DNA of 64,000 nucleotides. Source: JAVBSN01 sp031556525. GTDB lineage: Bacteria > Bacillota > Clostridia > Lachnospirales > Lachnospiraceae. The stretch's first letter is position 1, and each line of letters starts with the position of its first letter. The notes under the pieces were generated by a model. The model was given only the letters and a program-made list of their open reading frames with translations, made no database searches and was not told the origin of the DNA. The stretch lies in assembly GCA_031556525.1 (NCBI GenBank), contig JAVBSS010000014.1:1-64000 (forward strand), given 5' to 3'. A program made the translations under genes and the position numbers. Positions 8,989-19,698 of the stretch are shown here, in pieces.

Positions 8989-9888
8989 TTACCTATCGTT
9001 TCTATAACCATAATTCTTAAGCAACATATCACTATCTCGCCAATCTTTCTTAACTTTAACCCATAATTTTAGGTTAACCTTAGCATCTAGAAGACGTTCC
9101 ATGTCTACTCTAGCATTAGTTCCTATCTTCTTAAGCATACTACCTTGCTTTCCTATAATAATACCTTTATGAGAATCTCTCTCACATATTATAGTTGCAT
9201 CTATATCTATAATATTGCTCTTAGGTCTATCCTTCATGGAATCAATTACTACTGCTATTCCATGAGGAATCTCTTTATCTAATAACCTTAAAGCTTTCTC
9301 TCTAATAAGCTCTGCTACAATTTGTCTCTCTGGCTGATCTGTAATAGTATCTTCATCATAATACATAGGACCTTCCGAAAGATGTTCAAATATCGTTTCA
9401 GTTAAATGATTAGTATTCTTTCCCTTGAGGGCTGATACTGGTACTATCTCAGCAAATTTATATACATCCTTGTATGCATTAATAGCTTTAAATATTTCCT
9501 CTTCCGGAACAGAATCAGTTTTATTAACTACTAAAATAACCGGTGTCTTAACTTTTCCTAATTGTTCTATTATATATCGCTCACCTGCACCAATAAACGT
9601 TGTAGGTTCAACTAACCATAATACCACATCAACCTCATTCAATGTTGATTCAGCTACATTAAGCATATATTCACCTAATTTATTTTTTGCTTTATTAATT
9701 CCTGGTGTATCTAAGAATATAATTTGCCCTTCCTCACAAGTGTGTACTGTTTGTATACGATTTCTTGTAGTCTGAGCCTTCTTACTTGTTATAGCAATTT
9801 TTTGACCAATAAGTTCATTCATTAATGTAGATTTACCAACATTAGGTCTACCTATTAATGTTACAAATCCTGATTTAAATTTCTTCAT
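8989..9888 (-). CDS. era: GTPase Era
   Basis: 299 residues. G1 GRPNVGKST near residue 13, G3 DTPG, G4 NKTD, then a C-terminal KH domain with IIIGKQGSMLKKIG. Era binds 16S rRNA and helps assemble the 30S subunit. Full-length with the expected domain order; upstream of recO with a short gap, so likely one operon. Confidence 0.97.
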   Translation of the reverse strand: MKKFKSGFVTLIGRPNVGKSTLMNELIGQKIAITSKKAQTTRNRIQTVHTCEEGQIIFLDTPGINKAKNKLGEYMLNVAESTLNEVDVVLWLVEPTTFIGAGERYIIEQLGKVKTPVILVVNKTDSVPEEEIFKAINAYKDVYKFAEIVPVSALKGKNTNHLTETIFEHLSEGPMYYDEDTITDQPERQIVAELIREKALRLLDKEIPHGIAVVIDSMKDRPKSNIIDIDATIICERDSHKGIIIGKQGSMLKKIGTNARVDMERLLDAKVNLKLWVKVKKDWRDSDMLLKNYGYRNDR

Positions 9889-9952
9889 ATGTTCTCCCTT
9901 GTAATAATCTTAATCACAATTTTCATTATACTAATAATTAAGCCTATTCATA

Positions 9953-12868
9953 TTAAAATATACTTACTACCTTCTTAAAATTATCTTTATTGTTATCTAA
10001 TTTGACTTCATCACCAATTGCACATATTATCCCTGTGCCTATAATCGATTCAACTAATGGTGCAAGTGCTCTAATGCTTTCCACATTAGTTGCAAGTAAT
10101 TCATCTCTTTCCCTTTGCAAATCTTCTTCTGTTAAACCTAATTTATATGCAACCCAGCTATAATTACCTTCATCTGAAGGATTAAGCGGCATATCTAGCT
10201 TACTAACAGCGCCAATAATATATTTTAACATATCTCTATCATCCGCTTCAAAGTTTTCTAAATATGCTGGTGCACCTTGATATACAGTATATGTCTCCAT
10301 TAAATTAGGATCTCTATATGAAGTGAAATATGAATCACCAAATCTAGAAAACGAACACATAGAACCATATGCGCCGCCCTTAACTCTTACTTGTTGCCAC
10401 AAATAATCATAAGAGAATATTACCTGCATTACATTTATAGCACCTGTATAATTATATCCTGCCTTCATATAATTTCCTGCTGTTGCTACATATTGTACCT
10501 TACTAGCTGTTTTGAAGCCTTCATTCTTCTCTTCTAAAACAACTTCTTGTACAGTATCATGTTCAGGCCTAGTTGACAACTTCTTTATAAAATGATTAAT
10601 AGAATCACTATATTCTACAATATTATTATCTCCTGTATAAGATATAGTTAAATTACCTTTTCTAAGAGCCTCTGCTAAACTCTCTTTCATTCCAGCTACA
10701 AGTCCTTCTTTTCTTGCCTCAAAGTTTTTGCAAATATCATCAATAAATTCATATGAACTTATACCTTCTGTTACCTCTTTAAAGTATGCACTCTTAGAAA
10801 AATATGATAACGCTCTGTTTGCTGCCGAAGTATGACCTGAACTTGTTATTCCCATCTTAAGCTGTGATTTAATCTCTGCAATTATTTCCTTCAACCTGTC
10901 ATAATCATCTAGTTTAGATGTAAATAAAATCTCTTCGATAAGAGTTAGTGCTATAGGCATCTTCTCATATAGAGCTTTTGTATTTATTTCAAAAGTAGGT
11001 ATATATCCATCTTTATCACTTGATGCATTCAACACCTGTGTAATAAAACCGATTCCACCTGTCTCAATATTTATCTCATTTGACAAATCATTATATGAAA
11101 ACTTTTCAGTATCTACATATCTAAATACTGCTGTTGCTAATGATAGATAAGGCACTAATTCCCAAGGCATATCTTTTATATCAAAAGATAATTTCATATA
11201 ACCAATTCCATTAGTAAATATATTGTGGCTTACTGTAGTAACACCACTTATATCCCCAATATGATTATTTAATGTTCTTGCTTTCTTACCTATATCTTCT
11301 AGTTTAAGCAGAGGAATCTTCTCTAGTTCTTCTTTTGTAGACGGTATTGATTGATATTCTTTCAAATCTATATCTGATTGTATTATTGCAGCTACTTCGT
11401 CCTTAGATAAATCATTCTTGTGAGCAGCTAATTTTTCTCTGTCTTGTTGTTCTAGTCTTGCATTTAACCCCTTTTCTGGTTTAACTACAACAACACTTCT
11501 GTGATTATTATCTAATAAATATTTCTTAATTAATTGTTCAAAATAATCGGTATCTATTTGTTTTTTCAAAAATTCAAATGTTTCATTTGCTACAATATGC
11601 ATATACGGTTCACTACTATCATACAACCAACTATCAAAGGCCTGTAATCCATACATTAATCCCTTTGGATAACGTCCGTAATTAGCTTCTTTATATTTGA
11701 ATTCAAAATGGTTAATAGATGCTTCTATAGAACGTTTATTAATTCCTTCTTCTACTAACTTAGATAACGTCTCTCTAATAACATTAACAAATCTATCCTT
11801 ATCTTCATTGTTGGCCCCCTTGGAAACAATAGAATATATAGGTTGTAAAATACTATTCTCATAAGAGCTAAATATATCATCACCAATATTTGCTTTAACT
11901 AATGCTTCTTTAATAGGTGCTCCTGGCACATCAATAAGAACATAATCAATTATTTGGAAGGCCAAATATGTCTCCCTATCTAAACTTGTTCCAACAATAG
12001 AATTGTAACTTAGATAAGTATTATTCTCTAAATCTTCTGCATCAGATAATGAATAATACTCTTCAAATTCCATTGGTGATTCTGGTGCTTCTTGCATATT
12101 AATACTAGAATCTATCTCTAAATAATCAAAATTTGATAAGTAATTGTCATGTATAAATGTTAATTCCTCTTCTACATTCATATCACCATATAAATAAATA
12201 TAACTATTAGACGGATGATAATATCTTTTATGAAAATCTAAAAAGTCTTCATATGTTAGATCTGTAATATATTCTGGATCTCCACCTGACTCATACCCAT
12301 ATGGAGTATCCTTTAGTAAAGATTTCTGTATCGTTCTCATAAGTTGTTGTTCAGGTGAAGAAAATGCACCCTTCATCTCATTGTATACAACTCCATTATA
12401 TGTTAGTTCTCCATCCTCATTTTCTAATTCATAATGCCAACCTTCTTGCTTAAGAATCTCTTCTCTTTCATAGATATTAGGATAAAAAACCGCATCCAAA
12501 TATACATGCATAAGATTTCTAAAATCTTGGTCATTGCAACTTGCTATTGGATATACAGTCTTATCTGGATAAGTCATTGCATTAAGAAATGTATTAAGCG
12601 AACCCTTTGCTAATTCAATAAACGGATCTTTTGCAGGAAAATTCTTAGAACCACATAATACAGAATGCTCTAAAATGTGTGGTACTCCTGTATCATCCGT
12701 TGGTGGTGTTCTAAATCCTATATTAAATACTTTATTATTATCATCATTACTAATAACAAATACCTTTGCCTTTGTATTAACATGTTCTAATAAGTATCCC
12801 ACTCCATTCATTTCTACAATCTGCTCTTCTCTTACTAACTTATAATTGTTCATATTCTTAATACTCAT
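9953..12868 (-). CDS. M16C-family zinc metalloprotease (presequence-protease-like)
   Basis: 971 residues, the size of single-chain M16C peptidases with four homologous alpha/beta domains. The inverted zinc motif HILEHSVLCGS supplies His-x-x-Glu-His near residue 84, with the distal glutamate in the VVYNEMKGAFSSPEQ region. Family members degrade peptides inside a closed chamber; in bacteria the substrates are mostly unknown. GGAGG precedes the ATG. It heads the run of leftward genes containing era, recO and glyS, 64 bases from era; cotranscription is plausible but not shown. Confidence 0.93.
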   Translation of the reverse strand: MSIKNMNNYKLVREEQIVEMNGVGYLLEHVNTKAKVFVISNDDNNKVFNIGFRTPPTDDTGVPHILEHSVLCGSKNFPAKDPFIELAKGSLNTFLNAMTYPDKTVYPIASCNDQDFRNLMHVYLDAVFYPNIYEREEILKQEGWHYELENEDGELTYNGVVYNEMKGAFSSPEQQLMRTIQKSLLKDTPYGYESGGDPEYITDLTYEDFLDFHKRYYHPSNSYIYLYGDMNVEEELTFIHDNYLSNFDYLEIDSSINMQEAPESPMEFEEYYSLSDAEDLENNTYLSYNSIVGTSLDRETYLAFQIIDYVLIDVPGAPIKEALVKANIGDDIFSSYENSILQPIYSIVSKGANNEDKDRFVNVIRETLSKLVEEGINKRSIEASINHFEFKYKEANYGRYPKGLMYGLQAFDSWLYDSSEPYMHIVANETFEFLKKQIDTDYFEQLIKKYLLDNNHRSVVVVKPEKGLNARLEQQDREKLAAHKNDLSKDEVAAIIQSDIDLKEYQSIPSTKEELEKIPLLKLEDIGKKARTLNNHIGDISGVTTVSHNIFTNGIGYMKLSFDIKDMPWELVPYLSLATAVFRYVDTEKFSYNDLSNEINIETGGIGFITQVLNASSDKDGYIPTFEINTKALYEKMPIALTLIEEILFTSKLDDYDRLKEIIAEIKSQLKMGITSSGHTSAANRALSYFSKSAYFKEVTEGISSYEFIDDICKNFEARKEGLVAGMKESLAEALRKGNLTISYTGDNNIVEYSDSINHFIKKLSTRPEHDTVQEVVLEEKNEGFKTASKVQYVATAGNYMKAGYNYTGAINVMQVIFSYDYLWQQVRVKGGAYGSMCSFSRFGDSYFTSYRDPNLMETYTVYQGAPAYLENFEADDRDMLKYIIGAVSKLDMPLNPSDEGNYSWVAYKLGLTEEDLQRERDELLATNVESIRALAPLVESIIGTGIICAIGDEVKLDNNKDNFKKVVSIF

Positions 12869-13014
12869 TATTATCCTCCAAAATTTATTATTAAAAGTAT
12901 ACCATATTCATTAAATTATTCCCTATATAATCAACCCTATGCTATATATAGAATAAATATATTATATACCTTTCAAAAATATACTTGACATTTTTCATGT
13001 CATATTTATTTTGT

Positions 13015-13617
13015 TTACTGATATCTTCTATACGCCATAGCATATCGTCGCTTAATTTCTTCTCTAACATTAGCTGGCTCTATTATCTTCACCTTATCCC
13101 CATAGGAACATATATAGCTATATAACCATTCATTATTAATTGCATCTATATTAATCACAAAATCATTTTTATCATCTTGCTCCCAATAACCTTCTAGTTC
13201 TTCATACACTCTAAAACTCATAACCCTATCAATAATACATGTAATATGTACAATTTCTTCATTATCTCTTCCCTTAGGCATGACTTTATCAATTATCTTA
13301 CCATAATTACTACCTTGCCCACTATCTTCAATATAAATAGCATTGCTATCTTTAAGTACATATGTCTTACCACTTCTAATAATAGGTTTATTAAAAATAG
13401 ACTCTACCTTACTATGTACATCGCCTTCATCAACTAAAGTAATTCCTCCGCCAGTTCCCTGTGAAGATTCTATTTTAATTCCAACTTTAATTAAAGCATC
13501 AACATCTCTATATATAGTTCTTACAGAAACATTATATTTAACCGCCAATTCATTAGCTGTTATTCGACGCTTATTAGATAGTACATTAAGTATAGATATA
13601 ATTCTCTCTTCTTGCAT
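13015..13617 (-). CDS. HTH/WYL-type transcriptional regulator (YafY-like, short)
   Basis: 200 residues. The N-terminus is a winged HTH_11 domain (ISILNVLSNKRRITANELAVKYNVSVRTIYRDVDAL), followed by QGTGGGITL, as in YafY/DeoR-like regulators. The C-terminal 90 residues resemble the end of a WYL/WCX ligand-binding region (EELEGYWEQDD... and a final VREEIKRR), but the typical WYL core is not obvious and the protein is about 100 residues shorter than usual. ATAGGAGT precedes the ATG. Target unknown; the divergent context offers no clear candidate. Confidence 0.85.
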   Translation of the reverse strand: MQEERIISILNVLSNKRRITANELAVKYNVSVRTIYRDVDALIKVGIKIESSQGTGGGITLVDEGDVHSKVESIFNKPIIRSGKTYVLKDSNAIYIEDSGQGSNYGKIIDKVMPKGRDNEEIVHITCIIDRVMSFRVYEELEGYWEQDDKNDFVINIDAINNEWLYSYICSYGDKVKIIEPANVREEIKRRYAMAYRRYQ

Positions 13618-13675
13618 AGTTTACTCCTATTATAACTATATATTAATTAATTACTTTTCTTCATTAACAAGTGTA

Positions 13676-14464
13676 CTATACTTTACTTTTTAGTTCAACT
13701 GTGTCCTTCCAAAATCTCTTAGGTATATTTTGTGATTGAAGCTTAGTATTAATTCTACCCTCAATTGCAATGCTATTAAAAAAGCCTTCCCATAGCTTAT
13801 TATACAATTCTTCTTGAAGTGAATAGTTAGATAACATATTATTATCAACAAGAGATGCATCAACTATAATATATCCCTTACCAGCCTTATGCAACGCTAT
13901 AATCTCTCTAGTATCATCATGTATCAAGAAATTCTCATTAGGTAACCTATCACTAAAATGAGTTGCCAATGTATGTATTATATCATTCTTCGGATGAATT
14001 AGTGCATATAATACTCCATTTGATAATTCTCTAAACCTAAGAAAGCCCAAATAATGATGGGCTTCATTTCCTGTCGTTCTGCTTAATCTAAACACCTTAG
14101 CTATGTATGGATTAGACAGATTTTCTAACACTCTACTACCTTGTTTCATGCCAAGTCCTTCTACAATTGTTCTGTACACGGCCTCTGCCTTATCTATCTT
14201 ATCCCTCTTCTCTATCATATCAGACATAATAGCATTACATATCTCTTGATACACTTCCATTCCAAACTTATTACATAACGTTCTAGATACCTTCTTACTC
14301 TTCTCAATATCAGGCACAACATTAATATATTCTGAAAACAGAGTATAATTGTCTGGAACATTCGATATAAGACTTACATTATTATGTCCATACCCACTAT
14401 CCCAAGCATCATATACTCCTGTAAATATTCCATCTAGGCTATCTTCACATATAAATATATACAT
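13676..14464 (-). CDS. TIGR03915-family putative DNA metabolism protein (DUF4130)
   Basis: 262 residues starting MYIFICEDSLDGIFTGVYDAWDSGYGHNNV, matching my memory of the TIGR03915/DUF4130 family. This family is nearly always encoded beside a radical SAM protein with a helix-hairpin-helix domain, exactly the arrangement here (85 bases from the upstream gene). A DNA repair or modification role is inferred in the literature naming, with C-terminal similarity to uracil-DNA-glycosylase-like partners, but no reaction is proven to my knowledge. AGGTGATTGT precedes the ATG. Confidence 0.9.
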   Translation of the reverse strand: MYIFICEDSLDGIFTGVYDAWDSGYGHNNVSLISNVPDNYTLFSEYINVVPDIEKSKKVSRTLCNKFGMEVYQEICNAIMSDMIEKRDKIDKAEAVYRTIVEGLGMKQGSRVLENLSNPYIAKVFRLSRTTGNEAHHYLGFLRFRELSNGVLYALIHPKNDIIHTLATHFSDRLPNENFLIHDDTREIIALHKAGKGYIIVDASLVDNNMLSNYSLQEELYNKLWEGFFNSIAIEGRINTKLQSQNIPKRFWKDTVELKSKV

Positions 14465-14548
14465 ACAATCACCTCATCATATTCACTACAATTAACTATT
14501 ATTATACAAATGGATACTCATAACCATTCACTTCAACCATTCTCTTAA

Positions 14549-15901
14549 TTATGATGCAATAATGATTCCACTATCAGTTACGATCTCTCCCTTTGCCATA
14601 TTAACCGCATCTTCACTAGTAGTATCAAACAACGATAACTGCTTATATCCTTCATTGCGTATATCCTTAGGGACCATTTTCTTATCAGCCATTAGATTCT
14701 CACATATATAATCTTCATCAATCTTTGTGTTATACATCATTCTTCCGCCACAAGTAATAAAATACAGGGCCCTCTTAAGCACTACTCCCATCTTCTTTAA
14801 ATCATTAAACCCAAGCTTTGCTTGCCTTCTTCCTTGAACTATACGCTTAGCTGATTTAGCTCCTATTCCTGGAACTCTAAGCAAAGTATAATAATCAGCT
14901 CTATTAATCTCTATCGGAAATGCCTCTAGATGCTTTATCGCCCAATCACACTTAGGGTCTAAAAACACATTAAAATTCGGTCTATCTTCCGTTAATAACT
15001 CAGATACCTTAAATCCATAATATCTCAGCAACCAATCTGCTTGATATAATCTGTGTTCTCTCAATAAAGGTGGCCCACTTGCAAGAGTAGGAAGCAGTGA
15101 ATTATTATTAACATTAACAAATGCTGAATAAAATACTCTCTTTAAATCAAAGTTATCATACAACCCCTCTGCCACCGACATAATATGATAATCACTATCT
15201 GGTGTAGCACCAATTATCATCTGTGTACTCTGCCCTGCTGGCACAAATTGAGGCGCTTTATTATATATCATCAATTCATTCTTATTATTAGATATAGTCG
15301 ACTGTATCTGCCTCATAGGGCTAAGAATTGTCTTTCTACTCTTATATGGTGCTAATTTCTTAAGTCCCTCCGATGTAGGCAATTCAAGATTAACACTCAT
15401 TCTATCTGCAAGAAATCCTGTCTTCTCAATAAGTTCTGGATCTGCACCAGGAATTGCCTTAACATGAATATATCCATTAAAATTATGTTCTACTCTAAGT
15501 TTATATAATGTCTGATATATCAAATCCATAGTATAATTAGGACTTACCATTATTCCAGAACTTAAAAATAATCCTTCAATATAGTTACGTCTATAGAATT
15601 CCATAGTTATTGTACATACTTCATCAGGTGTAAACGATGCTCGCTTAACATCATTATTACAGTTATTAAGGCAATAAGCACAATTAAAAATACATTCATT
15701 AGTAAATAAGATCTTAAGTAAGGATACACATCTTCCATCTGCTGAAAAAGTATGGCATATTCCTGGCGCCATAGCATTTCCCATGCCTTTTCCATTGCCA
15801 GCCCTATCTACGCCGCTAGAAGTACATGCAACATCATACTTAGCTGCATCTGATAATATATTAAGTTTCTCATACAAATCCATCTCTTCTGATATATACA
15901 T
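14549..15901 (-). CDS. Putative DNA modification/repair radical SAM protein (TIGR03916)
   Basis: 450 residues from the ATG at 15901. The radical SAM cluster motif is CIFNCAYC near residue 70, and the C-terminal part holds a helix-hairpin-helix (LLRVPGIGAKSAKRIVQGRR) expected to bind DNA. This is the partner of the TIGR03915 protein immediately downstream. An in-frame GTG at 15913 exists but GGGTGG lies between it and the ATG, favouring the shorter start. The [4Fe-4S] cluster would cleave SAM to start radical chemistry on a nucleic acid substrate that is not identified. Confidence 0.92.
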   Translation of the reverse strand: MYISEEMDLYEKLNILSDAAKYDVACTSSGVDRAGNGKGMGNAMAPGICHTFSADGRCVSLLKILFTNECIFNCAYCLNNCNNDVKRASFTPDEVCTITMEFYRRNYIEGLFLSSGIMVSPNYTMDLIYQTLYKLRVEHNFNGYIHVKAIPGADPELIEKTGFLADRMSVNLELPTSEGLKKLAPYKSRKTILSPMRQIQSTISNNKNELMIYNKAPQFVPAGQSTQMIIGATPDSDYHIMSVAEGLYDNFDLKRVFYSAFVNVNNNSLLPTLASGPPLLREHRLYQADWLLRYYGFKVSELLTEDRPNFNVFLDPKCDWAIKHLEAFPIEINRADYYTLLRVPGIGAKSAKRIVQGRRQAKLGFNDLKKMGVVLKRALYFITCGGRMMYNTKIDEDYICENLMADKKMVPKDIRNEGYKQLSLFDTTSEDAVNMAKGEIVTDSGIIIAS

Positions 15902-15942
15902 ACAACCACCCACTTTCCAAAAATTAATATATTACTATTACT

Positions 15943-15990
15943 TTTCTACAAAACAATAGCAACAGAACAAACATTCGTTCTGTTGCTATT
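15943..15990 (-). terminator. Hairpin terminator after the chemotaxis receptor gene
   Basis: Perfect 14-bp stem AATAGCAACAGAAC (15955-15968) / complement (15977-15990), loop of 8, followed on the reverse strand by a short T-rich stretch (GTTTTG). It separates the MCP gene from the radical SAM gene. Confidence 0.75.
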
Positions 15991-16047
15991 ATATAATAAT
16001 TATTTTAACTTTTCAATGGTTTATCGTACATTTGTTCGTATTTATAA

Positions 16048-18159
16048 TTAATCTACAGTAAATCTACTAATTGCTTCTACTAAAGAATTAGCATGATTAC
16101 CTAATCCTTCTATTTCTTCATTCAATTCCTCTACCGCATCAAATTGTCCAATAGATGCAGTCTTAACCTCTTGAGATGCTGCCGCTGTCTCTTCTGCAAC
16201 AGCTGATATACTCCTAATCGCATCTAAAGAATCATTCTTTGCTGTCTCTATGCTATCTATGCCATCCACAATTGTTTGAAGGTTGTTAACTAACCCACTA
16301 ACCTTATAATTAATTGTCTCAAAAAGCTCTACAGTATTTGCTAATGATTCCTGTTGTGTGTTAACTATATCTTCTGCTCTTGCTGCAACTTCAACAGTCA
16401 TATTCGTCTCTTCTTGTATATCAGTTATAATATCTAATATCTGATTAGCCGCCTCTTGAGATTGCTCTGATAACTTTCTAATCTCTTCCGCAACAACTAC
16501 AAATCCTCTTCCTGATGCACCAGCTCTCGCTGCTTCTATAGATGCATTTAATGCCAATAGGTTAGTTTGATCTGCTATTCCATTTATAGTATCTACAATT
16601 GAACTTATAGATCTTGATTGTATCTCTAGCTTAGTTATTCCACCTATAACATCACTAGTGATCTCCGTTGTTTGTTCAGTCTTCTCACTCAGATCAGACA
16701 TCATATACTTTCCTTTTGCTACAGCTTCTTTGGTGTCTGAAGCTATACCCTCTATCGCATTCGCATTATCAAACAACATCTTTATCTTATCTGATAAAGC
16801 ATCCATTTGATACAAACATGCTTCCGCATCTTCTGCTTGTTGATACACACCTTTTTCAATTTCATCAATTGCCCTGCATATATCATCACAACCAGTTAAT
16901 ACTTTAGCACCATTATCATTAACATTTTCTACAGAATCATTAACCTGTCCACTTAATGTATTGGCATGAGATATAAGAGATTTCATACCATTTAACATAT
17001 TATCTAGATTAGTATTTATTATGCCAAATTCATCTTTTCTATTTGTATCAATCTCAACAGTCAAATCTCCATCGGATGCTTGAACAATAGGCTTGATAAC
17101 TTTTTTAATAGAACCATTAATATTCTTACTTATAAATACAGCTACCAATATTGCTAATATAATAGCTACACACACTATAATCATTGTAAGATTTTTAATA
17201 CTTTGAGCCTTACTTATAATTATATGTTCTGGTACCAACTGGTATATGTATGAATTAGTATTTCCTACCTCATAATACATAAGCATATATGTCTCACCAT
17301 CATATTGAATATCCATAACTCCATTTGAATATTCAGATTCGTACATTTTACTTATAAATGCTTGATCAATCATGCTAAGTTCAGTATTAATAGCTTTCTT
17401 CTTAGCTGCACTATCCTTATCTTCATAATCTTTAGTCAATTCCGTAACTATAACTTCTTTGTTATCCGATGTTATAAATCCTGATATATAACCTTCTTCT
17501 GTATTCATGCTTAACAAGGCTTCTGTTATCAAAGACTTATTAATGTCTATCACCACCAACGAGTTATCTCCTGATAACTTTCGGATTAGTGTTAATATGT
17601 ATTTATCTGTACTATCTGTTACTCTTTCATCAAAATACGGATTATATCCAACCCAATACATAGATTTCCCACTTGCCAACCATTCTTCATACAAATCAGT
17701 TGCTACAAATTCACTATATGCATTAGTAGTAAACAATTTCTTCTGTCCTGTCGTCTGTGTAGTAGATATAGGGAAATCATCTTTTCCCATAAATGTTATA
17801 GAATTAATAGATGCACTAGAATTTGAATTTGATTTAATAATAACTAGCAAATCCTCACTTAATTTCTGTCTAGAATCTACATCTAATCTACTATTTCCAA
17901 AGTAAGTCATAACATTGCTATCTGTTGAATATTGCATAGCCATGGCCTCTGTTTGTCCTGTTATTAATTCTAAATATTGCCCTACCGAATTAATCATAGC
18001 TGATGACGAATCTCTATATTGATTCATTATAGCCTTAGATGACATATTTACTGATACTACCCCCAATACTACAATCATTAAAATAGGTATTGCAAATCCT
18101 ACTAATAACTTCCCTCTTATACTCCCTTTGTTGTTAATGTAAGTTCTCTCGTGTTCCAT
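16048..18159 (-). CDS. Methyl-accepting chemotaxis protein with extracytoplasmic sensor
   Basis: 703 residues. A transmembrane segment at about 18-38, a large extracytoplasmic Cache-like domain to about 320, a second transmembrane segment (MIIVCVAIILAILVAVFI), HAMP, and a C-terminal signalling domain with the conserved hairpin tip TNLLALNASIEAARAGASGRGF. It would sense an extracellular ligand and control CheA. CAGGAGGC precedes the ATG. It lies 20 bases after the AAA ATPase gene, in the same direction, an unusual neighbour for a receptor; no che genes are in the window. Confidence 0.95.
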   Translation of the reverse strand: MEHERTYINNKGSIRGKLLVGFAIPILMIVVLGVVSVNMSSKAIMNQYRDSSSAMINSVGQYLELITGQTEAMAMQYSTDSNVMTYFGNSRLDVDSRQKLSEDLLVIIKSNSNSSASINSITFMGKDDFPISTTQTTGQKKLFTTNAYSEFVATDLYEEWLASGKSMYWVGYNPYFDERVTDSTDKYILTLIRKLSGDNSLVVIDINKSLITEALLSMNTEEGYISGFITSDNKEVIVTELTKDYEDKDSAAKKKAINTELSMIDQAFISKMYESEYSNGVMDIQYDGETYMLMYYEVGNTNSYIYQLVPEHIIISKAQSIKNLTMIIVCVAIILAILVAVFISKNINGSIKKVIKPIVQASDGDLTVEIDTNRKDEFGIINTNLDNMLNGMKSLISHANTLSGQVNDSVENVNDNGAKVLTGCDDICRAIDEIEKGVYQQAEDAEACLYQMDALSDKIKMLFDNANAIEGIASDTKEAVAKGKYMMSDLSEKTEQTTEITSDVIGGITKLEIQSRSISSIVDTINGIADQTNLLALNASIEAARAGASGRGFVVVAEEIRKLSEQSQEAANQILDIITDIQEETNMTVEVAARAEDIVNTQQESLANTVELFETINYKVSGLVNNLQTIVDGIDSIETAKNDSLDAIRSISAVAEETAAASQEVKTASIGQFDAVEELNEEIEGLGNHANSLVEAISRFTVD

Positions 18160-18179
18160 ATAAGCCTCCTGTAGTAATT

Positions 18180-19691
18180 TTATTCCAAAGAAACATCTTT
18201 AATATCGTCTATTGTCAATGTAACTAAACTTTCTTTATCTACACTGCCACTACCTATTAATCTATTTGCTTGATTAGATATAGCCTTATCCAAGTAATTT
18301 CTCACAGCTCTTGCATTTCCAAAATTTTGTGGAGCATTTTGAAGAATCTTATTGTATTCTTCCTTGATACTCTGTTTTGCCTCTTCATCAATCTTATAAT
18401 CAATCTTGTTTGCATTATTTACAAGTATCTCAAGTAATTCTTCTGCATTATAATCCGGAAATGTAATATATCTATTGAATCTTGATCTAAGACCAGGATT
18501 TGCATCTAAAAATATTTGCATCTCATCTCCATACCCCGCTGCAATTACTATCAAATCATCCCTATAGTCTTCCATTGCCTTATTAAGAATATCTATTGCT
18601 TCTTGACCAAAATCTCCCTCGCTCTTATTCACTGATAATGCATATGCTTCATCTATAAATAATACTCCACCTTTAGCTTTCTCAATAACACCTTGGACCT
18701 TCTGGGCTGTTTGTCCCATATATCCTGCAACCAAACCAGATCTATCAACCTCTACCATTTGTCCTTTAGATAATATCCCTAAAGAATTATATATCTTAGC
18801 TAGAATCCTTGCCACAGTGGTCTTTCCTGTACCAGGATTGCCCAGAAATACTAGATGCATATCTATCGGTGGTGGATTAAGCCCTTGTTCTTCTCTAATC
18901 TTTGATATTCTTATTAAATTAACTAAATTACCAACTTCCTGTTTAACTGATTCTAATCCCGTCAATCCTAACAAGTCTCTATACAAATCATCTATTGTTT
19001 TACTATCATCCGCTTCCACTATTACACCAGTAAAAGGAATATCTGACTCATCAACTTCCTTAGTCAAATTATTTTCTTTTTTCACTTTATACGAAATACT
19101 TTCTCTGGAATTTTCCCATTCCTCCTGTATTGTCTCAACATGTTGTTCTAACATAATAGAATACTTAGTTAACGCATCTATCTCCTCTTGAGTTACACTA
19201 CTATTACAAGCTATTAATTCTCTACCTACACCATGAAATGTAGAACAATACAATTTTATCAAATTATAATACCTTATACCATAACTAAACTCTACCCCAT
19301 TGTTTCCTTTAACAAAATATCTTAAAGATTGTGGTATAGTCTTTAAAAAATTATCGCTGTTTAGTTTATAATTAACTCCGTATTTGGCCAAAGACTCTGT
19401 AGTGAATTCATATCCTAAATTAGTATTTATAAATTTGACTTCTTCTCTATTAACAACACCATCTGCCAATGATAAATACACAAGAAATTTAAGAAAATCT
19501 GTCCTGAACACATCAACCAATGAAAATGTTCCGTTAGAATTTATAAATTCTGATCTACCTATACTTTGTGCCTTTTCCAAACACGCCTTTAATAAAGCTC
19601 TGTTCTCCTTTAGCATATCGTCCCTCATATTACTCATTTTTTTACTACTATTAATTATAGCATTATTATCTAATTCAATCCACAAAAACAT
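18180..19691 (-). CDS. TerB-like domain + CbxX/SpoVK-type AAA ATPase
   Basis: 503 residues. Residues about 55-160 look like a TerB-type helical domain (YLSLADGVVNREEVKFI), and the C-terminal half is a CbxX/CfxQ/SpoVK-type AAA module: Walker A GNPGTGKT at 284-291, Walker B GVLFIDEAYAL near 341-351, sensor region AAGYGDEMQ and an arginine-rich GLRSRFNRYITFPDY. Family members remodel other proteins (Rubisco activase CbbX, SpoVK) but the client here is unknown. It starts 8 bases after the transglutaminase-like gene with no obvious ribosome binding site, so it may rely on coupling, or start at Met19 or Met22. Confidence 0.88.
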   Translation of the reverse strand: MFLWIELDNNAIINSSKKMSNMRDDMLKENRALLKACLEKAQSIGRSEFINSNGTFSLVDVFRTDFLKFLVYLSLADGVVNREEVKFINTNLGYEFTTESLAKYGVNYKLNSDNFLKTIPQSLRYFVKGNNGVEFSYGIRYYNLIKLYCSTFHGVGRELIACNSSVTQEEIDALTKYSIMLEQHVETIQEEWENSRESISYKVKKENNLTKEVDESDIPFTGVIVEADDSKTIDDLYRDLLGLTGLESVKQEVGNLVNLIRISKIREEQGLNPPPIDMHLVFLGNPGTGKTTVARILAKIYNSLGILSKGQMVEVDRSGLVAGYMGQTAQKVQGVIEKAKGGVLFIDEAYALSVNKSEGDFGQEAIDILNKAMEDYRDDLIVIAAGYGDEMQIFLDANPGLRSRFNRYITFPDYNAEELLEILVNNANKIDYKIDEEAKQSIKEEYNKILQNAPQNFGNARAVRNYLDKAISNQANRLIGSGSVDKESLVTLTIDDIKDVSLE

Positions 19692-19698
19692 GTAAAGT

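Noticed and set aside
12986..13002. Terminator after the WYL-type regulator
   Set aside because: Only a 5-base stem (TGACA/TGTCA) with a weak T stretch; too weak to annotate.
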